Origin: Tritrichomonas musculus
Taxonomy: Eukaryota > Parabasalia > Tritrichomonadida > Tritrichomonadidae
DNA: 64,000 nucleotides
Reading direction: 5' to 3'
Assembly (NCBI GenBank): GCA_039105265.1
Contig: JAPFFF010000045.1
Location: forward strand, 558,001 to 622,000
Every line of letters starts with the position of its first letter. Within the stretch, counting starts at the first letter, position 1. Positions 52,536 to 61,947 of the stretch are shown here, in pieces. The position numbers and the translations under genes were made by a program. The notes beneath the pieces are model-generated. The model saw nothing but the letters and a program-made list of their open reading frames with translations, made no database searches and had not been told where the DNA came from.

Positions 52536-53828
52536 ATGAATTCCGAAGAATACTTGGGCACAATGAAGGACATCCAAGAAAATATACTGACTTTTCTTGA
52601 AGAAAAGGACAATTCAGAAGAAAATTTTATAATTCTTGAAAGTAAATTTATAGATTCAAAAATAAAAGATCATTTGTATGAACTTTTGTCTCTACTACAT
52701 TTAATTTCTAAAATCGGAAATAATCACCACCGTTTCCCCAACTTTTTCAGGAAAATTGAAAGAATTTTACTCATTTTCAAAGAAGATATCAAGAAATATT
52801 TTCCAAATTCAGAAATATTTAATATTTTTAAGAACAACAAAAGGATTCTTTTATTTCTCATTGAACAGCAAATAATAGTTTTTGATGAATATATAGCTAA
52901 ACAAATTACGAAGAAAGACAAATACACAAAGGCCAAATATCCACAGTATTTTCAGCCAGAAATTCAACCATTCATCAATGAAAAATGGTTTCCAAAATAT
53001 AATCCAAATACAAAGGAAAATGGATGGGTTGAAGAGATAAAGAAAGAATTACCCGAAAATTTTAATGACAAAAGAAATGAAGGCGAAAACGACAATCAAA
53101 TTTGTGAGATAATTCGAAAGGACCTGATTACAGAATTTGTTGCGCACGTTACTAGAAATAACATTTCACTTAACGCGACAATTCAGCCATCAATTTATGA
53201 AACAAATTCTTTTTTACTTAAGAAGCCAAAAAAACCAAACCAAAAAGATGAAGGATTTTCATTGATTGAATATGCTGTTTTTTTTGGCTCAATTCAAATA
53301 TTCAACTACTTGCGACTTGATGGTGTTGAATTAATGCCATCGATGTGGATTTTGGCCATTCATGGTCAAAATGCTGAAATGATTCATTTTATTGAAGACA
53401 ATCATGTTGAATTAAAGGATAAGTCATACAAACAAGTCTTTTATGAATCAATCAAATGCCACCACAACGACATTGCAAATTATTTCGTAAACAACTTTTT
53501 ACAAAACGATGAAGAAAATTCACAGGATACAATCAACCAATGCCTCAAATATCAGAATTTCACCTTTTTGAAAAGTAAGTCCATTAGTGAATCTTCATTT
53601 TGTAACTTGTGCAAGTACGATTATTGCGCACTTGTTGATGACCTTTTGAAAGACATAGTAATAGATATAAACAAAAAAGAAATTTTCAATATTCTGTTAA
53701 TGCAATTTCAATTGATAATAATTAAATTATGTAAAAATTATATCTTTCAATACTATTCAAAATCATATCTTTCAATGAAATTCAAAATCATATCTTTCAA
53801 TGAAATTCAAAATCATATCTTTCAATGA
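52536..53828 (+). CDS. DUF3447 protein whose frame runs into a 25-bp minisatellite
   Basis: ATG 52536 (MNSEEYLGTMKDIQ) is the natural start; the frame extends 15 nt further to a TTG. The first 390 codons match the family: an N-terminal all-helical region with NNHHRFPNFFRKIERIL and KNNKRILLFLIEQQIIVFDE, then DUF3447 with LIEYAVFFGSIQIFNYLRLD, WILAIHGQNAEMIHFIEDN and IKCHHNDIANYF. From about 53700 the frame leaves normal protein and translates repeats (KSYLSMKFKIISFNEIQNHI) until a stop at 53828. Downstream, separated by repeat blocks, are three identical ankyrin cassettes and a C-terminal ankyrin end at 55763-55936. In relatives DUF3447 is followed directly by ankyrin repeats, so the natural gene probably extended to 55936. 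Confidence 0.75.
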   Translation: MNSEEYLGTMKDIQENILTFLEEKDNSEENFIILESKFIDSKIKDHLYELLSLLHLISKIGNNHHRFPNFFRKIERILLIFKEDIKKYFPNSEIFNIFKNNKRILLFLIEQQIIVFDEYIAKQITKKDKYTKAKYPQYFQPEIQPFINEKWFPKYNPNTKENGWVEEIKKELPENFNDKRNEGENDNQICEIIRKDLITEFVAHVTRNNISLNATIQPSIYETNSFLLKKPKKPNQKDEGFSLIEYAVFFGSIQIFNYLRLDGVELMPSMWILAIHGQNAEMIHFIEDNHVELKDKSYKQVFYESIKCHHNDIANYFVNNFLQNDEENSQDTINQCLKYQNFTFLKSKSISESSFCNLCKYDYCALVDDLLKDIVIDINKKEIFNILLMQFQLIIIKLCKNYIFQYYSKSYLSMKFKIISFNEIQNHIFQ

Positions 53829-55760
53829 AATTCAAAATCATATCTTTCAATATAATTCAAAGTCATATCTTTCAATACTATTCAAAATCATATCTTTCAA
53901 TACTATTCAAAATCATATCTTTGAATGAAATTTTAATATAATATATATTTATAAAACGGCATTATATTTGGCCGTTGAAAAAGAAAATATTGAAATTGTG
54001 AAACTTTTATTAACGAATGACAAACTTGATATCAATCTTCTTAATATTTTATATAATTTTTTATAAAATTTCAAAAGAACTCTTTGAATGAAATTCAAAA
54101 TCATATCTTTCAATACTATTCAAAATCATATCTTTCAATACTATTCAAAATCATATCTTTCAATAGAATTCAAAATCATATCTTTCAATACTATTCAAAA
54201 TCATATCTTTCAATATAATTCAAAATCATATCTTTCAATAGAATTCAAAATCATATCTTTCAATGGAATTTAAAATCATATCTTTCAATCGAATTCAAAA
54301 TCATATCTTTCAATGAAATTCAAAATCATATCTTTCAATAGAATTCAAAATCATATCTTTCAATACTATTCAAAATCATATCTTTCAATAGAATTCAAAA
54401 TCATATCTTTCAATTGGATTCAAAATCATATCTTTCAATCGAATTCAAAATCATATCTTTCAATTGGATTCAAAATCATATCTTTCAATAGCATTCAAAA
54501 TCATATCTTTCAATGGAATTCAAAATCATATCTTTCAATATAATTCAAAATCATATCTTTCAATCGAATTCAAAATCATATCTTTCAATATAATTCAAAA
54601 TCATATCTTTCAATATAATTCAAAATCATATCTTTCAATAGAATTCAAAATCATATCTTTCAATACTATTCAAAATCATATCTTTCAATGAAATTCAAAA
54701 TCATATCTTTCAATATAATTCAAAGTCATATCTTTCAATATAATTCAAAATCATATCTTTCAATACTATTCAAAATCATATCTTTCAATTGGATTCAAAA
54801 TCATATATTTCAATACTATTTAAAATCATATCTTTCAATACTATTCAAAATCATATCTTTGAATGAAATTTTAATATAATATATATTTATAAAACGGCAT
54901 TATATTTGGCCGTTGAAAAAGAAAATATTGAAATTGTGAAACTTTTATTAACGAATGACAAACTTGATATCAATCTTCTTAATATTTTATATAATTTTTT
55001 ATAAAATTTCAAAAGAACTCTTTGAATGAAATTCAAAATCATATCTTTCAATACTATTCAAAATCATATCTTTCAATATAATTCAAAATCATATCTTTCA
55101 ATACTATTCAAAATCATATCTTTCAATACTATTCAAAATCATATCTTTCAATGAAATTCAAAATCATATCTTTCAATATAATTCAAAATCATATCTTTCA
55201 ATGAAATTCAAAATCATATCTTTCAATGAAATTCAAAATCATATCTTTCAATATAATTCAAAGTCATATCTTTCAATACTATTCAAAATCATATCTTTCA
55301 ATACTATTCAAAATCATATCTTTGAATGAAATTTTAATATAATATATATTTATAAAACGGCATTATATTTGGCCGTTGAAAAAGAAAATATTGAAATTGT
55401 GAAACTTTTATTAACGAATGACAAACTTGATATCAATCTTCTTAATATTTTATATAATTTTTTATAAAATTTCAAAAGAACTCTTTGAATGAAATTCAAA
55501 ATCATATCTTTCAATACTATTCAAAATCATATCTTTCAATACTATTCAAAATCATATCTTTCAATAGAATTCAAAATCATATCTTTCAATACTATTCAAA
55601 ATCATATCTTTCAATTGGATTCAAAATCATATCTTTCAATAGAATTCAAAATCATATCTTTCAATACTATTCAAAATCATATCTTTCAATGAAATTCAAA
55701 ATCATATCTCTCAATGAAATTCAAAATCATATCTTTCAATGAAATTCAAAATCATATCTT
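53741..55760 (+). repeat. 25-bp minisatellite interspersed with three identical ankyrin cassettes
   Basis: Units of the form TTTCAATnnnATTCAAAATC plus ATATC, where nnn varies (ACT, GAA, AGA, ATA, TGG, CGA, GGA). They fill four blocks: about 53741-53930, 54083-54867, 55023-55320 and 55487-55760. Between blocks lie cassettes encoding KTALYLAVEKENIEIVKLLL and TNDKLDINLLNIL at 53953-54066, 54891-55004 and 55354-55467. The cassettes are identical, so cassette plus block was duplicated as a larger unit. A 25-bp period shifts the frame with every unit, and all three plus frames contain long open stretches. Each cassette ends in TAA. Confidence 0.9.
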
Positions 55761-55762
55761 TT

Positions 55763-55936
55763 AATAAAAATGAACAAAAAGCAGTATTGCATCTTGCAGT
55801 TGAAAAAGGAAATCTTGAAATAATAAAACTTTTGCTCAAAAAGGAAGATATTGACGTTAATATTGAAGATAGTCATGGAAAAAAGCCAATCGACTATTCT
55901 CAATATTACGAAATTAAGCAATTACTTTCAAAATGA
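55763..55936 (+). other. C-terminal ankyrin repeats of the 52.5-kb DUF3447 gene
   Basis: The frame reads AVLHLAVEKGNLEIIKLLLK, then KEDIDVNIEDSHGKKPIDYS and ends QYYEIKQLLSK with TGA at 55934-55936. This is a full ankyrin repeat and the short capping repeat typical of the family's C-terminus. It directly follows the last minisatellite block. It is well preserved, although the frame linking it to the DUF3447 domain is interrupted. Confidence 0.75.
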
Positions 55937-56017
55937 TTTTCTATTCATTTTTAAATAACAATTAATAAAAATTAATTATTTACGAAATTGGTTTATGATG
56001 AGTAAAGGTATACTAAA

Positions 56018-56050
<33 letters not shown>

Positions 56051-56100
56051 CCAATTTTGTTGAAAGCAAAAAGTTGGTGATTTTAAGACTTATAGGTTTG
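55937..56100. other. intergenic, poly-T tract
   Basis: A T run of about 30 bases lies near 56020-56050, just before the kinase fragment. Confidence 0.5.
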
Positions 56101-56371
56101 GACATTCAAGTTGCTATGAAAGGATATAGACCAAATATAAGTGAAAAAGTACCAAAAAGTTATCGCAATTTGATTGAGAAATGTTGGTCACAAGGTCTGT
56201 TCACAGTTTGAAAACGGATTTAGATTCATAACAGAAGATAAAAACGAATATGGATTTAAATCATATATTGAAATGATTGAGAAATCTGAAATTTCATTCG
56301 ATAAGCAGAATAGAATCAGTGATTATGATGCATTAATGAGTAGTGAATTAAATGATTATACAGGGTGGTAA
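56101..56371 (+). pseudogene. C-terminal fragment of a tyrosine-kinase-like (TKL) kinase
   Basis: Frame 1 from 56101 reads DIQVAMKGYRPNISEKVPKS and YRNLIEKCWSQ, the subdomain X-XI region of TKL kinases (G-x-RP....VP....LI..CW). The expected D-P-x-x-RPTF that should follow is missing. Frame 2 from about 56176 gives CSQFENGFRFITEDKNEY and IEMIEKSEISFDKQNRI, like the tail of trichomonad TKL kinases. A deletion or shift near 56187 joins the two. Nothing of the N-lobe or catalytic loop lies upstream, so only the 3' fifth of a gene survives. At 56358-56378 the sequence TACAGGGTGGTAAAAAAGTC follows, reminiscent of a mariner-type terminus. Confidence 0.65.
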
Positions 56372-57222
56372 AAAAGTCCGTTCGTCAGGTTTTTTTACAA
56401 TGTATAGTTAACATTACTATTTCATATTATGTGCATATATTCTTTGAATTATAAATAATGAAAGTATATTATTTATTGTTGAAAATCTTTTTAATTAACT
56501 TTTAAAAAATTAATTCAAAAAATAGTATGCGTTTATATTTTTTTTGTATTTTTAAAATGTATTGAAAAAAATTAAATGTATTTCAGAATGTGATTCTATT
56601 TCATTTATCAAAATTATATCATATTAAGCTTAGTTTAAGAAGATAATATTGACATATATTTTGAAAATAATTATTTGGGTTTGAACCATAAAATGATGAA
56701 TAAACTTCAAACCATACATACATTCATCTCTTTTGATTAAAAAGTATTATAAAAAAACCTAATATTGGATTTTACTGAATTAATTTCTATATTTTAATAT
56801 ATATGCATCTATACTATTTGAATATATGTATTTATTAAATATTTATTCCAGTTATCAGTTTAAATTGTTTGATTGATTCTTATATGTGCAAAATTTGAAC
56901 TTTTTCAGTATTCCAAAATTTTTGGAATAATGATAAAATAGTTGAATCTAATTCATAAATCATATTTATATTTATTTATTAATATATATAATAATATACA
57001 ATTTAAACTTTTTATTTAAAATGTTTTTATGAATATAGAATGATTTTTAGCAATTGAAAATATCAATTTTAATAAGACAATTGAAATTTTGATATGCTTT
57101 ATAAAATTCAATTAGAAAATTATTAGTGAAGCACCTATTTGAATATTTCTTTTAGTTATTGATTACTATAAAAATTCTCTATTATAATATTTAGATATAA
57201 TAAACAAATATCAATTCAAAAT
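56372..57222. other. intergenic AT-rich DNA
   Basis: No gene supported. The left edge carries the possible mariner-type end mentioned for the kinase fragment; no matching inverted end was found. Confidence 0.45.
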
Positions 57223-57227
57223 TTGAA

Positions 57228-57392
57228 GGGCTATACCCAATCAAATTGGTTATTTAAATATGGACAGCTCTTTTGCTTTTGGACAGTCTACTTTGAAAAA
57301 GTTGTGGACTGTAGGCCCTTTGAAATTTATCCACAACTTTTTCAAAATAATTATGTCAAGAGTTTTTTCAAAGGAGACTGTCCCAAAAGCAA
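57228..57392. repeat. inverted-repeat unit (hairpin)
   Basis: TTGCTTTTGGACAGTCT (57273-57289) pairs with 57375-57392 (one extra base) and TTTGAAAAAGTTGTGGA (57292-57308) pairs exactly with 57330-57346. A 77-codon frame across it (57223-57456) is probably an accident of the repeat. MITE-like or a transcribed hairpin. Confidence 0.6.
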
Positions 57393-57642
57393 CGTATTTT
57401 TGGATAAATTAATTGCTTTAATCAAGAAAACGGAATTTTACAATAATTTTTTTTAGATAAAAATATTTATCAAAATGCATAATAAATAATTTTCGGAAGA
57501 AAAAATCATATTGTTATTAAATATACCCGTAGAAAAATATTTTCAATTGGCATACAAAGTACACAATTGAAATGGTCAATTATGGTGAATTAATTTATGG
57601 TTTTATTATTTTTCATATCACAATTCATTTCATTTTTAATAA

Positions 57643-58776
57643 ATGAATTTTGAAGAATTTGTTGAAAAAAAGAAAAGTATTCAGAATGCTCTTCTAGAAT
57701 TTCTTGATGATGAATCAGATGCAGATGACAAATTTGAAAATTTTGTTAATCTTGTTACAAGTCAACCAATAATTAAAAATCAACATGATTTCAAAGAATT
57801 ATTATATTTAATATACGACATTGGGAACTACCGTCCACATGTTCCGAAGTTTATTTCTAAAGTTGAGCGAGTTTTAAGACAATTCAAGCAATATCTCCAA
57901 CAATATTTTTCGAATTCAGAAATTTTCAAAATTTTCAAAAGCAACAAGAGAATCCTTCTATTTCTTCTTGAAGAAAAATTGATGATAATTGATGAATCCA
58001 TTTTTTCAATAATTACGAATTTAAAATATGCCAACATGAACTATTGTAAATATTTTCAACCAGAAATCAACCAGTTTCTCACAGAAAACAAAGAATTAAA
58101 AGATGATAAATTCATTGAACAAACGAATAAAGAAGTTGAAGAAAATTTCTATGAAAAACGACGAGAAGGACAAAATGATGATTATTTATGTGAATTAATT
58201 CGAAATAACGAAATCAAAGAATTTATCAAATTTACTGAACAAAGGAATTTGCCACTTGAAAGTGACATTAAAAAATCCATTTTTGAAACAAATCTACTTT
58301 TATCATACAAAGACAAAATCAGCCTGATTGAATATGCATCATTTTATGGCTCGAATGACATCATCAAATACATGGAAAAGAAAGGAGTTAAACTAACATC
58401 ACATATGTGGATTTATGCGATTGCCAGTCGTAATGCAGAACTGATCAGATATCTTGAAGACAATCACGTTTCATGTTATGACTATGAAGATATTCTTAGT
58501 ATATCAATTGAATGTCATTACAACGAAATTTCGAACTACATCATTGATAATTTAATTAAAGAAGAAGATCTACAAGATAATATTGAAAATCAATGCGAAT
58601 ACAATCTTTATCAATTTGCATGTGAATCTCGCAATTATTGTTTTTTCCCAACAGACATGAAATATAAAAACATGTTTTTTTATTTATGCAAATATGATTA
58701 TTTTACACTTGTGAAGCTTTATTTATCAGAAGGAACAATTGACATAAATGCAACAATTAGAATGTTAAGTATTTAA
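57643..58776 (+). CDS. DUF3447 protein heading a spaced ankyrin array
   Basis: 377 codons from ATG 57643; TCATT at 57630-57634 is a plausible initiator. The helical N-terminus (PHVPKFISKVERVLRQFKQY, KSNKRILLFLLEEKLMIIDE) and DUF3447 core (LIEYASFYGSNDIIKYMEKK, WIYAIASRNAELIRYLEDN, IECHYNEISNYIIDN) align with the genes at 52536 and 60739. The frame ends shortly after the first ankyrin-like end (LVKLYLSEGTIDIN) with TAA at 58774-58776. A spacer follows, then eight ankyrin units (58860-60293). The stop therefore falls at the same structural point as in the other two genes, between the DUF3447 domain and the first full ankyrin repeat. Function unknown; probably intracellular, no membrane segment. 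Confidence 0.8.
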   Translation: MNFEEFVEKKKSIQNALLEFLDDESDADDKFENFVNLVTSQPIIKNQHDFKELLYLIYDIGNYRPHVPKFISKVERVLRQFKQYLQQYFSNSEIFKIFKSNKRILLFLLEEKLMIIDESIFSIITNLKYANMNYCKYFQPEINQFLTENKELKDDKFIEQTNKEVEENFYEKRREGQNDDYLCELIRNNEIKEFIKFTEQRNLPLESDIKKSIFETNLLLSYKDKISLIEYASFYGSNDIIKYMEKKGVKLTSHMWIYAIASRNAELIRYLEDNHVSCYDYEDILSISIECHYNEISNYIIDNLIKEEDLQDNIENQCEYNLYQFACESRNYCFFPTDMKYKNMFFYLCKYDYFTLVKLYLSEGTIDINATIRMLSI

Positions 58777-60293
58777 ATGATATTTTAAATCAAAAACATT
58801 CATGAAATTCAAATCTAAACTTTTTTTTCATTTTATTGAAAATTTGAATGATTTATGGAATTTAACTCAATAATTTAATAAGACGGCGTTGAGTCATGCT
58901 GCATTTGGAGGTAATACAGAAGTTGTTGAATTATTATTAAAACAAGAAGGAATCGATATCAATATTCAAGACATTTTAAATCAATAGCATTCATGAAATT
59001 CAAATCTAACTTTTTTTCATGGTATTTAAAAATTTGAATGATTTATGAAATTTTGTTCGAACATTTAATATGACGGCGTTAAGTCATGCTGCATTTGGAG
59101 GTAATACAGAAGTTGTTGAATTATTATTAAAACAAGAAGGAATCGATATCAATATTCAAGACATTTTAAATCAATGGCATTTATAATATTCAAATCTAAC
59201 TTTTTTTCATGGTATTTAAAAATTTGAATGATTTATGGAATTTTGTTCGAACATTTAATATGACGGCGTTAAGTCATGCTGCATTTGGAGGTAATACAGA
59301 AGTTGTTGAATTATTATTAAAACAAGAAGGAATCGATATCAATATTCAAGACATTTTAAATCAATAGCATTCATGAAATTCAAATCTAACTTTTTTTCAT
59401 GGTATTTAAAAATTTGAATGATTTATGGAATTTTGTTCGAACATTTAATATGACGGCGTTGAGTCATGCTGCATTTGGAGGTAATACAGAAGTTGTTGAA
59501 TTATTATTAAAACAAGAAGGAATCGATATCAATATTCAAGACATTTTAAATCAATAGCATTCATGAAATTCAAATCTAACTTTTTTCATGGTATTTAAAA
59601 ATTTGAATGATTTATGGAATTTTGTTCGAACATTTAATATGACGGTGTTGAGTCATGCTGCATATGAAGATCATAAAAAAATTGTTGAATTATTATTAAG
59701 ACAAGAAGGCATTGGTATCAACATCAAAGACATTTTAAATTAGAAACATTCATAATATTCAAATCTAACTTTTTTTTTCATTTAATTAAATAATTGAATG
59801 ATTTATGGAATTTTGCTCGAACATTTAATATAACGGCGTTGATTTGGGCTGTATGTAGAGGCCATAAAGAAATTGTTGAAATATTATTAAGACATGAAGG
59901 AATTGATATCAACATCAAAGACATTTTAAATTAGAAACATTCATAATATTCAAAATCTAACTTTTTTTCATACTATTGAAAAATTTGAATGATTTATGAA
60001 ATTTGGCTCGAACATTTAATAAGACTGCTATGATTTATGCTGCATCTGAAGGTCATAAAGAAATTGTTGAATTATTATTAAAACAAGAAGGCATTGATAT
60101 CAACATTCCAGACATTTTATTTCAATAACATTCATAATATTCAAAGTCTAACTTTTTTCATGGTATTTAAAAATTTGAATGATTTATGGAATTTTTGAAA
60201 TAAAATATTCACAATACTGCTATTGACTTTGCAAGGGAAAATAATCATCATGAAATTGTTGACCTTCTAGCTAAAGGAATGCTCCAAGTTTAA
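58777..60293 (+). repeat. eight ankyrin units separated by conserved stop-containing spacers, period about 190 bp
   Basis: Ankyrin units start (at the TAL codon block) near 58882, 59072, 59262, 59452, 59641, 59832, 60023 and 60215. Units 1-4 are nearly identical and encode TALSHAAFGGNTEVVELLLK then QEGIDINIQDI; units 5-7 have diverged yet stay open; unit 8 (TAIDFARENNHHEIVDLLAK, then GMLQV and TAA at 60291) is a normal C-terminal cap. Spacers of about 91 bp share ATTCAAATCTAACTTTTTTT and GAATGATTTATGGAATTTTG and contain stops. Steps of 190, 190, 190, 189, 191, 191 and 192 bp change the frame, so straight translation is impossible. Several units begin ATGACGGCG, giving 35-codon mini-frames. 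Confidence 0.85.
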
Positions 60294-60738
60294 CTATAAA
60301 AAAATAATAATAAGTTGAGATACATAATATTGATTAATGATAAAATCATCGTTCTTTAAACATTAATTTATTTATTTTTTTGTTTTGTTTTTACCAAAAG
60401 TATTAAATTTTTTAATTTCCTGAATTTTAATTTCACATCATGTATATTGGTTCTTTGGTTCAAGTGCAATTAAAAAATTAAATAACTAAAGATTTTTCTT
60501 GCTCATTCAAGAGAAATGAGTTTTTTTTTTTTTTTTTTGATGCAAAGAAAATCTGCTAATTTCATGGATACACTCAAAAAAATATCTTTAAATTTGATTA
60601 TTTTTTGCTTTAAGTTTGAAAAGTTAACAATAATTTTTTTCAAAATTTTTCAAGTTTTTGAGAATATATTTCAGTTAAAATTTCAGATTTATTAAAACAT
60701 TTCTTTGCTTGTAAATAGGCATATTTTTAAATATATTA
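60294..60738. other. intergenic region between DUF3447 paralogues
   Basis: AT-rich, with a T run near 60521-60538; no gene or bounded repeat. Confidence 0.5.
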
Positions 60739-61866
60739 ATGGAAATTAAGAAATTAGTTGATGAGAAAAAGGATATTTATGAATATTTAATGATATTTGT
60801 TGAAATAACTAATTTTGAAAAATTTGATTTCAACGATTTAATCAAATTTATATCAAAATACCTCAAAACCCAAGAAGAATTTAATCAATTTCTTTTATTA
60901 ATTTTGCATATATTTAACAATCATCATCGACAACCAAATTTTCTCAACAAAATTTTTCAAATTCTTCGTTCATTGTCAAAGGAAATCAAACAGCTTCTGT
61001 CTAACCAAGAAATATTCGATATTTTTAAAAGCAACAAATTAATTCTACTTTTTTTATTTGAAAATCAAATAATATCATTTGATGAATATATTCTTAATTA
61101 CATAACATTTTCTCTAGAGGCAAAAAGAGCTAATTTGATTCAATTCTTTTTGCCAGAAATCAAAAAAATCAAAGAAAAATATGAAAATGATATAAAATAT
61201 AAATTAGATTATGACAATTTTGAAGAAAATCGTCATATTGGCGAAAATGAATCTTATATTTGTCAATTAATCCGCGATGATTCAGTTGAAGAATTCATAA
61301 CCTACACGCAAAAAACGAATTTTTCACTTTCAAATACAAAAATAAAGCAATCAATTTTTGAGAGCAATTCATTTTTGAATGAAAACACGCCGACATTAAT
61401 TGAATATGCAGCATTCTTTGGATCAGTTCAAATTTTCCAATATTTAAGATTGAATGGAGCTGAAATAACAGAGTCATTATGGCTTTATGCAATCCATTCT
61501 AATAATGCTGATTTAATTCATCTTCTTGAAGAACTCGGAATAAAGCCAGCTGATGAAACTTATGAGGAATGTTTACTAGAATCAATTAAATGCCATCATA
61601 ATGATATTTCCAGATACATTGAAGACAATTTGTTGGTTCGTAATGTGAAAACAGAAGGAAAATTGAAAGAAGATATTATTTCATGCAGCTTTTGCTACTC
61701 AAATTACAAGTACTTTCCTTATGAATTTGACAAATATTATGCATTTTTATACTTGGATCGATATAATCATTCTAAACTTGTAAATATTTTTATTGAGAAT
61801 GAAAAGAAAAAAGTTGAAAGAATTAAAATTTTCAATTTTTTTTTTTTTAATCAAATTCCAGATTAA
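60739..61866 (+). CDS. DUF3447 protein upstream of a BspA-type LRR frame
   Basis: 375 residues from ATG 60739. Family landmarks are the helical N-terminus (NHHRQPNFLNKIFQILRS, KSNKLILLFLFENQIISFDE) and the DUF3447 core (LIEYAAFFGSVQIFQYLRLN, WLYAIHSNNADLIHLLEEL, IKCHHNDISRYIEDN). The frame closes at TAA 61864 after LVNIFIENEKKKVERIKIFN, the position where ankyrin repeats should begin. After 81 bp the next frame opens with an ankyrin-like helix pair and continues as LRRs. The two frames were probably one gene, DUF3447-(ankyrin)-LRR. No membrane segment or signal peptide. Confidence 0.8.
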   Translation: MEIKKLVDEKKDIYEYLMIFVEITNFEKFDFNDLIKFISKYLKTQEEFNQFLLLILHIFNNHHRQPNFLNKIFQILRSLSKEIKQLLSNQEIFDIFKSNKLILLFLFENQIISFDEYILNYITFSLEAKRANLIQFFLPEIKKIKEKYENDIKYKLDYDNFEENRHIGENESYICQLIRDDSVEEFITYTQKTNFSLSNTKIKQSIFESNSFLNENTPTLIEYAAFFGSVQIFQYLRLNGAEITESLWLYAIHSNNADLIHLLEELGIKPADETYEECLLESIKCHHNDISRYIEDNLLVRNVKTEGKLKEDIISCSFCYSNYKYFPYEFDKYYAFLYLDRYNHSKLVNIFIENEKKKVERIKIFNFFFFNQIPD

Positions 61867-61947
61867 TTTTTTTTTGTTAAATTCAGTTCCAACTTTCATT
61901 TATTTAAATGGTGAAGTTTTTATTTTTAATTTTTTTATTGTAACGCA
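61867..61947 (+). other. spacer between DUF3447 and LRR frames
   Basis: T-rich, with stops; it contains CCAACTTTCATTT, recalling the CTAACTTTTTTTC core of the spacers at 58.8-60.2 kb. No GT...AG pair with the trichomonad intron consensus is seen. Confidence 0.55.

Noticed and set aside
53741-55760. CRISPR-like array
   Set aside because: Units are directly adjacent with only 3 variable bases, no unique spacers, and the sequence is eukaryotic; it is a minisatellite.
58777-60293. Ordinary spliceosomal introns between ankyrin units
   Set aside because: No GYAYGY 5' site or ACTAACACACAG-type 3' site at the borders; splicing remains possible only by an unrecognised signal.
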